From Phorcus lineatus (taxonomy: Eukaryota > Mollusca > Gastropoda > Trochida > Trochidae), in NCBI GenBank assembly GCA_921293015.1, contig OV121084.1:46535864-46599863 (forward strand): a stretch of 64,000 nucleotides of DNA. Reading direction: 5' to 3'. The position numbers were made by a program, and so were the translations under genes. Under the pieces are notes generated by a model. That model had not been told where the DNA came from. It did not search any database and saw only the letters and a program-made list of their open reading frames with translations. Every line of letters starts with the position of its first letter. Position 1 is the first letter of the stretch. Shown here piece by piece: positions 1 to 9,984 of the stretch.

Positions 1-844
1 ATTTGATAATATTCATTGTTTCTCAATCTCGTAAAACCTGATCAAGAGATTAATCACCGATAATGTATTGACATTCCACAAAAAGACTTACTAAAAAATC
101 AAGTGTTTCACTGGACAGCCGTAACTTCCATTGCAGTGGATTCGTGTATTTTATCCGGATTCGAAACGGGACTGGAATCAAACGTAACCCGTTTCGCAGA
201 GAGACCCGTGTAGTTCTAGCATCCGAGTTTTTTTGTCTGGAAATCACTGGACCGCACTAACGCTATTCAATATCGTTTGACTGTACAGGGCATCGATCTT
301 TCTAAAATGGCGGCCTTTTCCCACGGCACTTATGAGTCACGCGCACAGGAATGATCTGTAAGCACAGGATTCTCACATAAACCAAACACAAGTTGTATCT
401 CTTGGTGCTCATTGAGTCGACTTTCTCATCCACTGAAGCCACACTACGCATGATTACCGAGTCGGGCTGGAAGCAATTTATTGATCAGTCAAATGTGAAG
501 ATGAAACGACTGGCGATAATATAGTTTGAGCCAACCTCATTTCTAATGGTCAGCTTCTTGATTATGGCCATGGCGACTTCAATTCCCTCACCCCTCCAAC
601 TCTCGTTCTATACCAAGCATAATCTGCCCGCAAACGCATCCATTACAAGCTTACAACTCGTCTCTTCTTCTCTCTGTCCATCTCCATCCCCACTCCTCAT
701 TTATCTCTCCTGGACTAGCACTCATTCTCAGAAAATAATCTCATTAAGATTGATTTGGCTTAAAGTAGAAAAGAGAATTCAGGTATATGGAAAATTTTTT
801 GCTTTTGTTTCTATACAATGATATATAACATGAAACCTTTTGAG
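1..844. other. Intergenic, nothing recognised
   Basis: No open frame here resembles a known family, and none has convincing splice sites in a consistent phase. A short ATGGCGGCC start at about 307 closes after 15 codons. I see no repeat or RNA gene. Confidence 0.5.
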
Positions 845-1000
845 TATGGTTGCGATTTATCACATTGAAAACGTCAAATTGTAAAGTGTGGTTGCAGTCC
901 CTTATAGGCAACTGCAACCAAGTTTTTGAAACCATCAAAATACACGTCTTCATAGAACAGAAGAGTCTTGACTTAACACATTTTGGTTGCAGAGAGAAAC
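845..1000 (+). repeat. Short interspersed repeat with internal hairpin, copy 1
   Basis: The core at about 893-923 reads GGTTGCAGT then TATAGGCAACTGCAACC, so the ends GGTTGCAG and CTGCAACC pair as a hairpin. Further GGTTGC motifs lie at about 847 and 984. The same core occurs in opposite orientation at 1735-1875. No coding capacity is visible. A MITE-like non-autonomous element is the likeliest identity, by inference. Confidence 0.45.
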
Positions 1001-1734
1001 TAAACGATGATATCGCAAATGTTGGAACTTTACCTGGCTGTTTATTTACATTTTAATGAAACATCGGCAACTTGCTCAAAGCTACCGAGAGCGGTTTTCG
1101 ATCATGTCGTGTCCAGCTTCGCTGTCGTTTATGACCAAGTGGATGGAAAATTTGTACTAACCTTGTTAAATCTAACATTCTGTATAGTTTAGCATGTCTT
1201 GGTAAGTAGTTATGACATTATTTGACCAAATCATTCCTTAATTGCCATTTGTTTTTACAACGTGGCCCCGAGACGAATTTGAATTCAAATCTCAACACAA
1301 TTATCATTGGCTGTAACAGATTCCTCTGATTGCAAACTAAATTGGATAGAAAATAAACATCAGCAACTAAGTTTAATGCATGTATTTAGTTACAATTGTA
1401 CGAAACAAAAATGCCTAGCTTCAGTGTGAACCACAGGAGTTACTTCCCTTCCTTTCGAGCGAACCAGCTATAAAGCGGTTTCGCCACTAGTTTCTATCTA
1501 ACAACCGATCAAAATCAAACATGATAGAGCAAAAAGGAAAGTTAAAATTTTATTGAAAATGTTTTTTACTGAATTAGCCAATTGAAAGACGTGTTACTTA
1601 GCGCATGGTATTACGTCACACATTGTGTCAGAGGGAACATGTCAAACTGAAACTGTTGATTTGATCGTTTCTCGTCAATTTAGGTAAATTTGAAGTTTTC
1701 GGCAACCAGATTGATCTGATAAGCTTTTCAAAAT

Positions 1735-1875
1735 GTGATTTTATTACCTGCAACCAAATTATTTTTAGCTATGACATGAAAAAAAATAATCGGGTTGCAG
1801 TTGCCTATAAAGGACTGCAACCAAACTGCAAACCATTACTGAATTCATGATGATTTTCCATTTAGCAACCAAACT
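1735..1875 (-). repeat. Short interspersed repeat with internal hairpin, copy 2
   Basis: This is the reverse-complement relative of the repeat at 845-1000. The core GGTTGCAGTTGCCTATAAAG (about 1794-1813) is followed by GACTGCAACC, and outer CTGCAACCAAA motifs flank it. The bases between the two copies are not recognisable as a gene. Confidence 0.45.
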
Positions 1876-2941
1876 CCAGGATTCCTAATAATACAATATG
1901 TTACAGTCAATTTTTTCAGCTTTCAGAATATCTTCATCTGAACTATTTTCAAGGACAAGGTTGCATTTTATAGACGTTTTAGATACCTCGTCGTTCGGAC
2001 TCCTCAATTACTCTTAGGCCTCTTAGGCCAGTACATCCTGTTTTAGACCATATATATTCTCCCTTTCTCTCCATTCTCCCCAACCTCTTCAGACGCACAC
2101 GTAGTCGTAAGATGTTGTCTGCCTTGTACTCTGCTCTGTCTGAATCAATTGTCCAGTCTCAAAGAGCATTTTGACTACCGTTTTGAATGTCCGAACTGCA
2201 AAGTCACACAAAAAAGGAAAATGGCGGCTAAAGCAAGTGACCTACGAAGTCATCATGATTGACTTTTTTGGCTTCGTGTAAATGCGCATCTTTTAAACCT
2301 ATTTGCAAGTCTCTAGGTTTATTTTGAAAAATGACCCAATGCTAATTTGTTGACAATTGAAATTTTGCATTTTTGAACTTTCATAAAAAGCGGAAATGGC
2401 TGTTCACGATCAATTTTATTATTGATTCTTTGTGCAAGTATCTTCAGAGGAAAAGATTGTCAAAGATGGGCGGGGTCGGAAATGCTGAAAAATGCACGAG
2501 AACTAAGATGGCGTCTAGAGGCTATCATGCCTGAAAGTTTCGTTGAATTTGCATGGGCAGTTTTAGAGCGACTGGAGCTAAAAAAATCCGTGGAAAATAA
2601 TGATAATCAGGATAATAACGGTAGGTCTTCTGACTTTCGTCTGAAGACCTAACTACCTAACTAGTCACTTGAAAATCAAGAATCTTGTTATATGAGGAAT
2701 GTTCGCACTCTGTACTGTTAAATAAAGCAAACTGGTGTCGACACTGATAATCTGAATCCTTGACTAGAACGATTCGCAATGCATGAAACATTCATAAAAT
2801 CTAAACTTTGAATCTAACGGTCACTGTGTGTTGGTACTTTGTTAAAACATAGATGAAACCTGAAGTTGCAGTTGGTATCAGGAAGTTAACCTCGATTTTT
2901 AAGGTCCTTTCGATTCCACATGGTACTGTTACAGTGATAAA
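1876..2941. other. Intergenic, no supported gene
   Basis: A 76-codon frame (2422-2652) has ordinary composition and ends at a GTAGGT that could be a donor, but it matches no family I know and has no partner exon. Nothing else is recognised. Confidence 0.4.
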
Positions 2942-3690
2942 TCATTAACTAAAATATTTTCCAAATTCTTCATTTGAAATCAATGTAAAGTTCTCTCCAA
3001 ATTATGCCTCTCTCTATTATAAACACTCGTCAGTCAGGCCAGCATATGGCGAGTACATTCCATTGACTTAAAACTAATTATCTGATTACACGTTCGACCG
3101 CGTGACCTCTTGCTTCTATACTGCCCAGTTGGTTCCCGTCTTCTTGACCAAACGGTGCATGCATGTGTTGCATGCTCATAAAGACTCGTGCAGACCACTG
3201 CTGCAGAAGGAGATTAGCTTGGTCAACGGCCGGGGACAGACTCGCCAACTGTCCAATATCGACACAATGTAGTTTTTAGAGATCACCACTCTGGTCGGGC
3301 TCAACTTGGTAACACTTCAGGGTTGGAGTTAGACTAAAATTTAGTAAATGAAAAAATTTAATAATTTACTGTTCTTTCATCCTTATTGTTTTCCTTTGGG
3401 CTCCTAATTTCATGTATTCATGTGTATTCAGTCAATCTAGACCTGCTGAATGTGGACCTAAATTTGTATAAAAGGCTCCTTTATATACACAGTCATGAAG
3501 CAGGACTAGATTGGGGTCCCCTGGCGTGTACACTGACTTGTGCATGTTCCCCGGCTCGGGTTAATTTTGTAACCAAACGCATCAATTAAGAAAATGATCG
3601 ACCATCACAGAAGACTGTCAAGTTGTCATTTCAACTTCACTTCATCGTCCCTCGTCGACGTAGTTTCCTTGCGGTAAAAGTACTAATTGA
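2942..3690 (+). repeat. Long inverted repeat, left arm, flanking the zinc-finger gene
   Basis: This stretch aligns, reversed and complemented, with 7750-8330. Shared blocks include CCAAATTCTTCATTTGA, CAGTCAGGCC, GAGTACATTC, AAAACTAATTATCTGATTAC, AACGGCCGGGGACAGA and CATCGTCCCTCGTCG. The arms differ by many substitutions, so the duplication is old. The left arm is lengthened by a separate ~190-bp insertion (3325-3515). No coding role is evident. Given the partial second family at 53 kb, a dispersed repeat is likelier than a gene duplication. Confidence 0.75.
3325..3515 (+). mobile_element. Nested ~190-bp interspersed element
   Basis: This segment is present in the left arm of the inverted repeat but missing from the right arm, where flanking sequence is continuous. 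A relative in opposite orientation lies at about 53075-53290, sharing TTCAGTCAATCTAGAC, TATATACACAGTCATGAAG and GGGCTCCT. Presence/absence between arms plus a second copy elsewhere marks it as a mobile, non-coding element. Clear terminal inverted repeats were not found, so its class (SINE or MITE) is open. Confidence 0.6.
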
Positions 3691-4973
3691 GGGAAACTGG
3701 TTTATACAAAATGTTTGATATTGGTGATATATAAGCTTAAAACTATGCAATTTAAACTCTGTGTTAATGTGGCGAAAATCATTATATGACTACATTAATA
3801 TTGAAAGATGAAACTGAAATACAGCCTCGATAATGTACTCGATATTTCTCCGGAGTTAAGTGAAGTCGAGCACAATATTAGTAACTTGGCACAACTAAGT
3901 TGTCGAGGTCTGACCTTATGAAGAGTAAGTACACATATTATTCTTAACCTTTATTCACATTCTTACATTATTGTTGGCGTTTTAAAGTGATCCAATAAAA
4001 ATTCACAATGTTTTAAAATATTTCAACTTCTTATGTCAACATTTTCAAATTCTTTGAAATAGAACATATATATATCTGACTCATCGCCAGTTCGAATTTT
4101 CACATATAACATAACTAACACGTCATAATTAAACATTCTTTACAGTTGATAAAGCAAAAATTTCAAAATATGAATAAACTACGTAACAAATTAAAAATAA
4201 TTTCGCAAATTAATTCGTATGTCGACAATGCTCAATTACTTCATTACAATATCATTGTTTTGCAATGAGTAGTTCATATTTTATAATTTACATTTTCAAA
4301 ATGCAGGAAGAAGTTCCCTTGTAAACATTTATGCATGAAGATATAAATAGACATACAAGCATTCATTTCACAGTCGATGAGAACTCCAATACTCTAAGAT
4401 TTCCTGAAGTTAACTGTCACGTTGATATCTTAAAACTTCTTGTCAGTCAATAATCCATTAGTTAAAACTGCACTTAAAAGTCAGTATTACAATCAATCTT
4501 TAAAATGTCAAAATGTTACATATTGCATACAGTTAATGCCAGTAATAATGATTATCATCCTTGAGACTCCCAGAAAATGTTTATTTACCACTTACGTATT
4601 CACAAAAGAATCAATAATAACCTGAACCTAACCGTTGTTGAAAAAATATGTAATGTCATCTAATCTTTTCATCATTACATCAAGTGAAACTGTCATATCG
4701 CCGTTGTAAAGCAATGTGAATATTCTCGAGGATGAAAATAACACCGAGATAACCCTCGTTAACGTTAGAGCTTATTAGAGACAATGAGAGAAGTTAATAA
4801 CTATGGTTTAGATTTCTGTTCTGTAACATTTTGATAATCTCGGATTTTACGTCACTTATATTCTGATTTATTATGTGCGTATCAATCAACAGTAATGGAA
4901 ATATCACGGGGGCAGTTTGGATTCAAAGAGTGGTATTGTTCGTGCCAAAGCTTTAAGCCTTTCCCTTAACTTT
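3691..4973. other. Intergenic, downstream of the zinc-finger gene
   Basis: AT-rich sequence with no recognisable exon. It should include the 3' untranslated region of the minus-strand zinc-finger gene, for which a polyadenylation hexamer lies at 4867-4872. Confidence 0.45.
4867..4872 (-). terminator. Candidate polyadenylation signal of the zinc-finger gene
   Basis: On the minus strand this reads AATAAA, about 100 bases past the stop codon at 4974. It is the closest canonical hexamer downstream of the stop, so it is a reasonable but unproven 3' end. Confidence 0.35.
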
Positions 4974-7130
4974 CTATTTTGAATCACATTTTGAATCGTG
5001 TGTCCTCTTATGCTGCTCATAAATGTTGACATCAACAAACGACTTTTTACATTTGCCGCATCTGTATTTCTTCATGTGGGTTATCTTGTGTCGATCTAAA
5101 TGATAATTATCCAAGAACATCTTTCCACATGTATCGCATCCATATTTCTTGACGGGTTCTCTTCCCTCCTTCCCCCTGTGTGACGTCTTATGTTTCTTTA
5201 AAGCTTCATGTGTTCGAAACTTTTTGTCACATTGTGCGCATGGGTATGGCGTTTCACTTGTGTGTAAAGTCATATGACGTTTCAGATTTGGCATCTGTGA
5301 AAAAGTCCTCCCACATACCCGACAAACAAACTGTCTTTCGCCGTGATTTCGCATATGATGTGTAACAGTCTTTGAATTTACAGTTTTGTTGCAAAAGTTG
5401 CATCCATATTGTTTATCAAAGGAGGTAACACTATCAACAGGTACTGACGAAAGGGAGATAACTTTGCCTGCAGATCTCGACGACGGAGACGTCACTCTAT
5501 CAGCACTGGTGGAAGTATTTACGCCATTACTTTCTGTTGGCGATTCTACTATCTGACAATGCGCATGAAGATAGTGTGAATTTAGTTCTGCAGTTGATTT
5601 GAAGCTGATATCACACAGTATGCATTGGAACTCTTGGCAAGTCCTTGTCTGGCCAGCAGCACCAGGAGTCAGTTTGTGTGACTGGTTCAGATGTTCGTAC
5701 AAGTATCTCTCCTTTGTAAAACTGAGCAGACACTCAGTACAGTCGAACGAGTTGATGACATTTTCTTTCAGTTTATCTTCAGACAGGGATTCGTTGAATC
5801 TGATGGTTTTATTGTAATGTGTTCTCTCATGGCCGTCTCTGCTGCTTGCTTGGGTGAATCTCTTCCCACAAACGTTGCACTCAAACTCTTTTTTCCCCTT
5901 GTGAATATCCATGTGAGTTTTTAAACCGGGAAAGCCTTTGATTATCTTGCCACAAACATCGCATTCTAATTGTTCAGTATATCTGTCAATTTGTCCAGTG
6001 TGTGTTTTCATGTGGTAATTAAGCGTCATTTGGAAATTAAAACCTTTATCACAAACGACACATTTAAAAGGCTTCTCTTCAGTGTGCATGACCATGTGAT
6101 TTCTTTTGTTTTGAGCTGATGAAAATTGTTTCCCACACACTTCACACGTGTTCCTTTTGCTGTCAGTGTGGATGATCAAATGTTCTTCATAATTATCTTT
6201 CCTTACAAACACCTTCCCACATTCAACACATTCAAACCTCCCACATGTTCTTCGGTGGCTCTGAAGTTTACAAAGCGTGGAGTATTTTTTGTCACATCTG
6301 TCACACCAATATGGCGTCTTCTCCCCCTCGTGCTCTCTCATATGACCATCCAACTCGACCTGAAATTTGAACTTCCGATCACAAACTACACACGTCAATC
6401 TATGTGAAGTTTTGTGTGTTGACAGGGACGCCTGTGATGGGAAAGTTTCATTACACTCTGGGCATGAGTGCGTCCCTCTTCTCTTACGCTGTTTTGGCTG
6501 CCTGGGTGTAATTTCCGCATCAGAAGACGAGTCTCCAGATTGTGTCATATCTCGGTAGAGTTCGTCAACTTGCTTCTGTTCTCGATATGTGTTGTCGCGT
6601 TGACGTTTCCGTCCATTTCGTTTTCTGTTATAACGATTTAGATTTTGTTCCTGTCCTCTTATGTCAAGAAGATCATTTTCTTTAACCTGAAGTTGTTCGT
6701 GGTTGACCTCCACTATCTCTTCATGTTCTTGATGTCGTGTCTCCACGTCTTCTTTCATCTCGAGATGTTCCGGTTCCAATACGTCCATCATATCCTCTTC
6801 CTGTTCCTGTTCCTGTTCTTCAATATCCTCTTTCACATCCTTAATGAACATAGGGTCTTCCTCAAGAACATATTCTTGGCGCTGCATCAGGGTATCATCA
6901 TCCTGACTATGTCGCTGACCGTCGTCATGTACCGAACGTTTTCTCATATTCCCATAATCCTTCACGGTACTGTCGTCTTCAACCTTCAGGACTACGCCTG
7001 TTTGCCATGACCGATTTCCAGTGCACGTATCTGCTGCGTTCAGGGGTTCACTAGAGTCGTCTTCTTGTGTTGTATCTCCTGGATGTGCCCTCGCTTCAGG
7101 AGAATCAACAGCCTCAAACTTTATCTTCAT
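4974..7130 (-). CDS. C2H2 zinc-finger protein, 15 fingers
   Basis: A likely nuclear DNA-binding transcription factor of 718 residues. The start chosen is the ATG at 7130 (MKIKFEAVD). The frame stays open upstream, but a good 3' splice site (TTTATTTGCAG, exon from 7167) precedes this ATG, so upstream codons are probably intronic. Residues 1-220 are acidic and Gln/Glu-rich (EEQEQEQEED near 104-113) and end in a basic stretch, KQRKRRG, that could be a nuclear signal. From residue 221 there are fifteen C2H2-type fingers in clusters, some joined by short TGEKP-like linkers (HTEEKPF), with non-finger spacers of 20-60 residues. The third finger ends HRRTC, a C2HC variant. No KRAB, BTB or SET domain is visible. 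All protein-coding sequence sits in one exon; 5' untranslated exons must lie above 7170. Orthology cannot be assigned from fingers alone. Confidence 0.9.
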   Translation of the reverse strand: MKIKFEAVDSPEARAHPGDTTQEDDSSEPLNAADTCTGNRSWQTGVVLKVEDDSTVKDYGNMRKRSVHDDGQRHSQDDDTLMQRQEYVLEEDPMFIKDVKEDIEEQEQEQEEDMMDVLEPEHLEMKEDVETRHQEHEEIVEVNHEQLQVKENDLLDIRGQEQNLNRYNRKRNGRKRQRDNTYREQKQVDELYRDMTQSGDSSSDAEITPRQPKQRKRRGTHSCPECNETFPSQASLSTHKTSHRLTCVVCDRKFKFQVELDGHMREHEGEKTPYWCDRCDKKYSTLCKLQSHRRTCGRFECVECGKVFVRKDNYEEHLIIHTDSKRNTCEVCGKQFSSAQNKRNHMVMHTEEKPFKCVVCDKGFNFQMTLNYHMKTHTGQIDRYTEQLECDVCGKIIKGFPGLKTHMDIHKGKKEFECNVCGKRFTQASSRDGHERTHYNKTIRFNESLSEDKLKENVINSFDCTECLLSFTKERYLYEHLNQSHKLTPGAAGQTRTCQEFQCILCDISFKSTAELNSHYLHAHCQIVESPTESNGVNTSTSADRVTSPSSRSAGKVISLSSVPVDSVTSFDKQYGCNFCNKTVNSKTVTHHMRNHGERQFVCRVCGRTFSQMPNLKRHMTLHTSETPYPCAQCDKKFRTHEALKKHKTSHRGKEGREPVKKYGCDTCGKMFLDNYHLDRHKITHMKKYRCGKCKKSFVDVNIYEQHKRTHDSKCDSK

Positions 7131-7749
7131 TGTACCAAGGAGTATTCTCTTGCTCTGCTTTATCAATCTGCAAATAAAGATGGTATTTGAACATGAGTAA
7201 AACACAAAATATGTTCCAAACATCTGAAAGAGCCATGGAAAACTATGAAATGAATGGGTTTTTAAGACAAAGTGAACTTTATATTTTATCAAGATTTTCC
7301 ATTATTACAAAACAGTTCGATACTTCTTTTAGGGCCACAATATAAACGTCGGTAATCTAACATTATAAACCTTTTTCTTAAAGGATTGCCATGTTGTTCT
7401 CAATTTAATGTGCAATTTGATTCGTGATGACTTCCGTTATGTCTATTACTAAAAAGTCGATGTACTAAACAGGCAAGTCGATATGAATTCTTTCAAGACA
7501 AATGGTATTATCTAAAACTCCATAAACTGCAAGTTTTGAAGTCTTAAAAGTTAAAAGTACGGACTGACAAATTAACAGAACTAATTTCAATGTCCTCTTA
7601 ACAATCGCTTTGTCGGTAACACTCATAACATTGACAACAAACTGAATTTCATAATAACGATGACATCAAATACTGAATATAACAGCTTAAATCTTATGTC
7701 ATACATTGTCTTTGAAAATCATATTAAGAAACATGTCTGCCATGATATT

Positions 7750-8330
7750 TTGACCGTAAGGAAACAACGCCGACGAGGGACGATGAAGATGACGTGAGTG
7801 ACCTTGAAATGACGACTTGTGAGACTGGTGATGGTCGACCATTTTTTCTATTGATACCAGGGGTTACAATATGAGCCAAAGTCGGAGATAGATACACAAG
7901 TCAGTGTACACACCAGGGTGCCCCCATCCCCCTGTCGTGTTACCAATTTGAGCCAGACTCGAGTCGTGATTATGAAAACTACATGCATGGTGTTGATACT
8001 CGACAGTCGGACTGCAGGAGCGTCTGTCCCCGGCCGTTGCCCAAGCGAATCCCTCCGCAGTGGTCTGTGCGAAACTAATGAGCGTGCAACACATGCATGT
8101 ACGAATTTGGTCATGAAAGACGGGAACCCACAAGGCAGTATAGAAGCGAGAGGTCAAGCGGTCGAACTTGTAATCAGATAATTAGTTTTAAGTGAATTGA
8201 ATGTACTCGCCATCTGTGCCCGTGTAAATGTGGCCTGACTGGCGAGTGCTTATAATAGAGAGAGGAATAATTTGGAAAGAAATGTACGTAGACCTCAAAT
8301 GAAGAATTTGGAATATAATTTTGTTAATAA
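7750..8330 (-). repeat. Long inverted repeat, right arm
   Basis: This is the opposite-orientation partner of 2942-3690. It lacks the nested 190-bp insertion, so it shows the uninterrupted form of the repeat. It lies upstream of the zinc-finger gene's coding exon, within or near that gene's first intron. Open frames across it are short and overlapping and do not look coding. Confidence 0.75.
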
Positions 8331-9785
8331 TTTACCAACGAATATACTATGAAAAAATATTTTTTTACCTACTGCAAGGAATCTCTTCAGTGAGATAGGA
8401 GGCAGGTTCAAAATATGTAGAGAGTGAGACAAATATATAGCACATAATGTTTCGATGGGTTTGTAATATTTAGATCCAAGAAAGGGCCTGAGTACAGTTG
8501 TTCTAAATAGAAAAATTCACGAAACAATGTATAAGTGTTGGCACTGCAATTTTCCTAACAATGAGTAATAAAACATATGCACAAGGAAAATCATCGGCAG
8601 AGAAAGCGTTTATTAAATCGGTCTAAAAATTTAGATCTCAGAAAATGACGATACAGGGAAAAAAGGAAATTGGTTAACATTACCAAAAATCCCCAGCTAT
8701 TCTTCTCCGATTTGTGTAAATTTTAATCTAAAAGATATGAAATCAAAACATAATTCATTACACCTCATTTCCAAGAATAACATAATGCACATTTAAGTAA
8801 ATAATTTCACTTTAACATAAGATACGAAGAATCTCCATACCCGTCATGTTGAAGGAGCAACTTTCTCTGACAGCGGTTAAACAAGACTGCAATTGCTTCT
8901 GAATTATCTCTCCCGGTATTATCTAGATCCGAGCTGCTGTCACGTGACCACGCTCAGGGATTATGTCAGTGCCACGTATATATAATGTTTATCTAACAGT
9001 TTCCATCCACCAAAAGGACAATCAAGATGTTTTCATAAATCAACAAACCTGTCGAGCATGCAAGGATTAAGTCTTGGAGGACTTAAAACGAAAATTAATT
9101 CATTGAAAACACATTGTTGTCAAAGGTGGCGTGTGTAATAGACAAAACTAATTAAGACACTGCCGACAAATCCAATTGTAATTCAAACTGCCGAGAGTAC
9201 TGGCCATGGGTGGCACTTTAGTCACACTAAACTAACGGCTTTAACGATAAGCTGTCAATTGATTAATTAGCATGCAAGTCGATAGACAAACAAGGATTCA
9301 TTCTAGTCTCTCTTGGTGAATCGCTGTACTTTTTGTATCCCCTTAATTTTAATTATAACTACAGGTAAGGCAATGGCCACACGTCGGCGACAGCACAAGT
9401 AGGTTGAACAGACGTAATTAAAATCCAATCCAACAACATCGCTGTACTTTCACGTGCATATTTCATTTGTATTTTAAAAGGAGAGGTGCGACTTTATTCA
9501 ATAAAGATCTCTCTGTCTGTCAAAGAAGGACGGGAAAGCGTATGCTATCGACGATTAAGTTCATTAAGAAAGTAAATTTTGTTATGAATGAAACGCATGT
9601 CCGTCTATCATTTCAAAATGTTGTCATCAACCGGTTTTACACCATGTCTTCAAGCCACTACATGTATACTTTTCTTGAATAAGAATATTATTTTCAAAGT
9701 ATACAATTATTATACTAAGGTCACTGATAAGTACTGTACTGCTTAGGCAGAATTTATACGAAAACAAGCGTTTTTCTACGAGCAT
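8331..9785. other. Non-coding; may include 5' part of the zinc-finger gene
   Basis: No coding exon is recognised. The minus-strand zinc-finger gene needs an upstream untranslated exon. Donor-like minus-strand GTAAG motifs exist here and up to about 10.4 kb, but none can be singled out. Confidence 0.35.
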
Positions 9786-9789
9786 CGAC

Positions 9790-9974
9790 TGGAACTAGCG
9801 AACCATAGGTGGTATCGCCCTGAAATTCAGTGTAAAATTGCACTCATACCTTACTGCCTGTAGAACAGTTCTCTACTCCAAACAAAGTTGTCGAGCCCCT
9901 GACGAGATTCAACCCAAGGACTTCTTGATCTGAAGCCGTGCGCGCTATCCACCGCGCTATTCCGCCCCTCCCGA
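9790..9974 (-). mobile_element. tRNA-derived SINE, truncated copy
   Basis: Read on the minus strand from 9974, the element begins with GGGGCGGAATAGCG. A Pol III A-box-like TAGCGCGGTGG and a B-box-like GGGTTGAATCTC follow. Then comes a body shared with the plus-strand copy at 13656: CAGGGGCTCG, CAACTTTGT, GTAGAGAACTGTTCTAC and AGTAAGGT. The 3' tail seen in the other copy is missing here. Confidence 0.7.
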
Positions 9975-9984
9975 TCATCTGTAG

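Noticed and set aside
2422-2652. 76-codon frame with an acceptor-like TTCAG and donor-like GTAGGT
   Set aside because: Composition is exon-like, but no partner exon, homologous motif or matching phase was found.
6645-7010. 121-codon plus-strand frame opposite the zinc-finger gene
   Set aside because: Antisense shadow of the Glu/Gln-rich coding region, giving a Phe/Leu-rich peptide.
7131-7292. N-terminal extension of the zinc-finger frame (54 more codons)
   Set aside because: A strong minus-strand acceptor (TTTGCAG) lies between it and the chosen ATG, and the extension is hydrophobic and AT-rich, unlike the acidic N-terminus.
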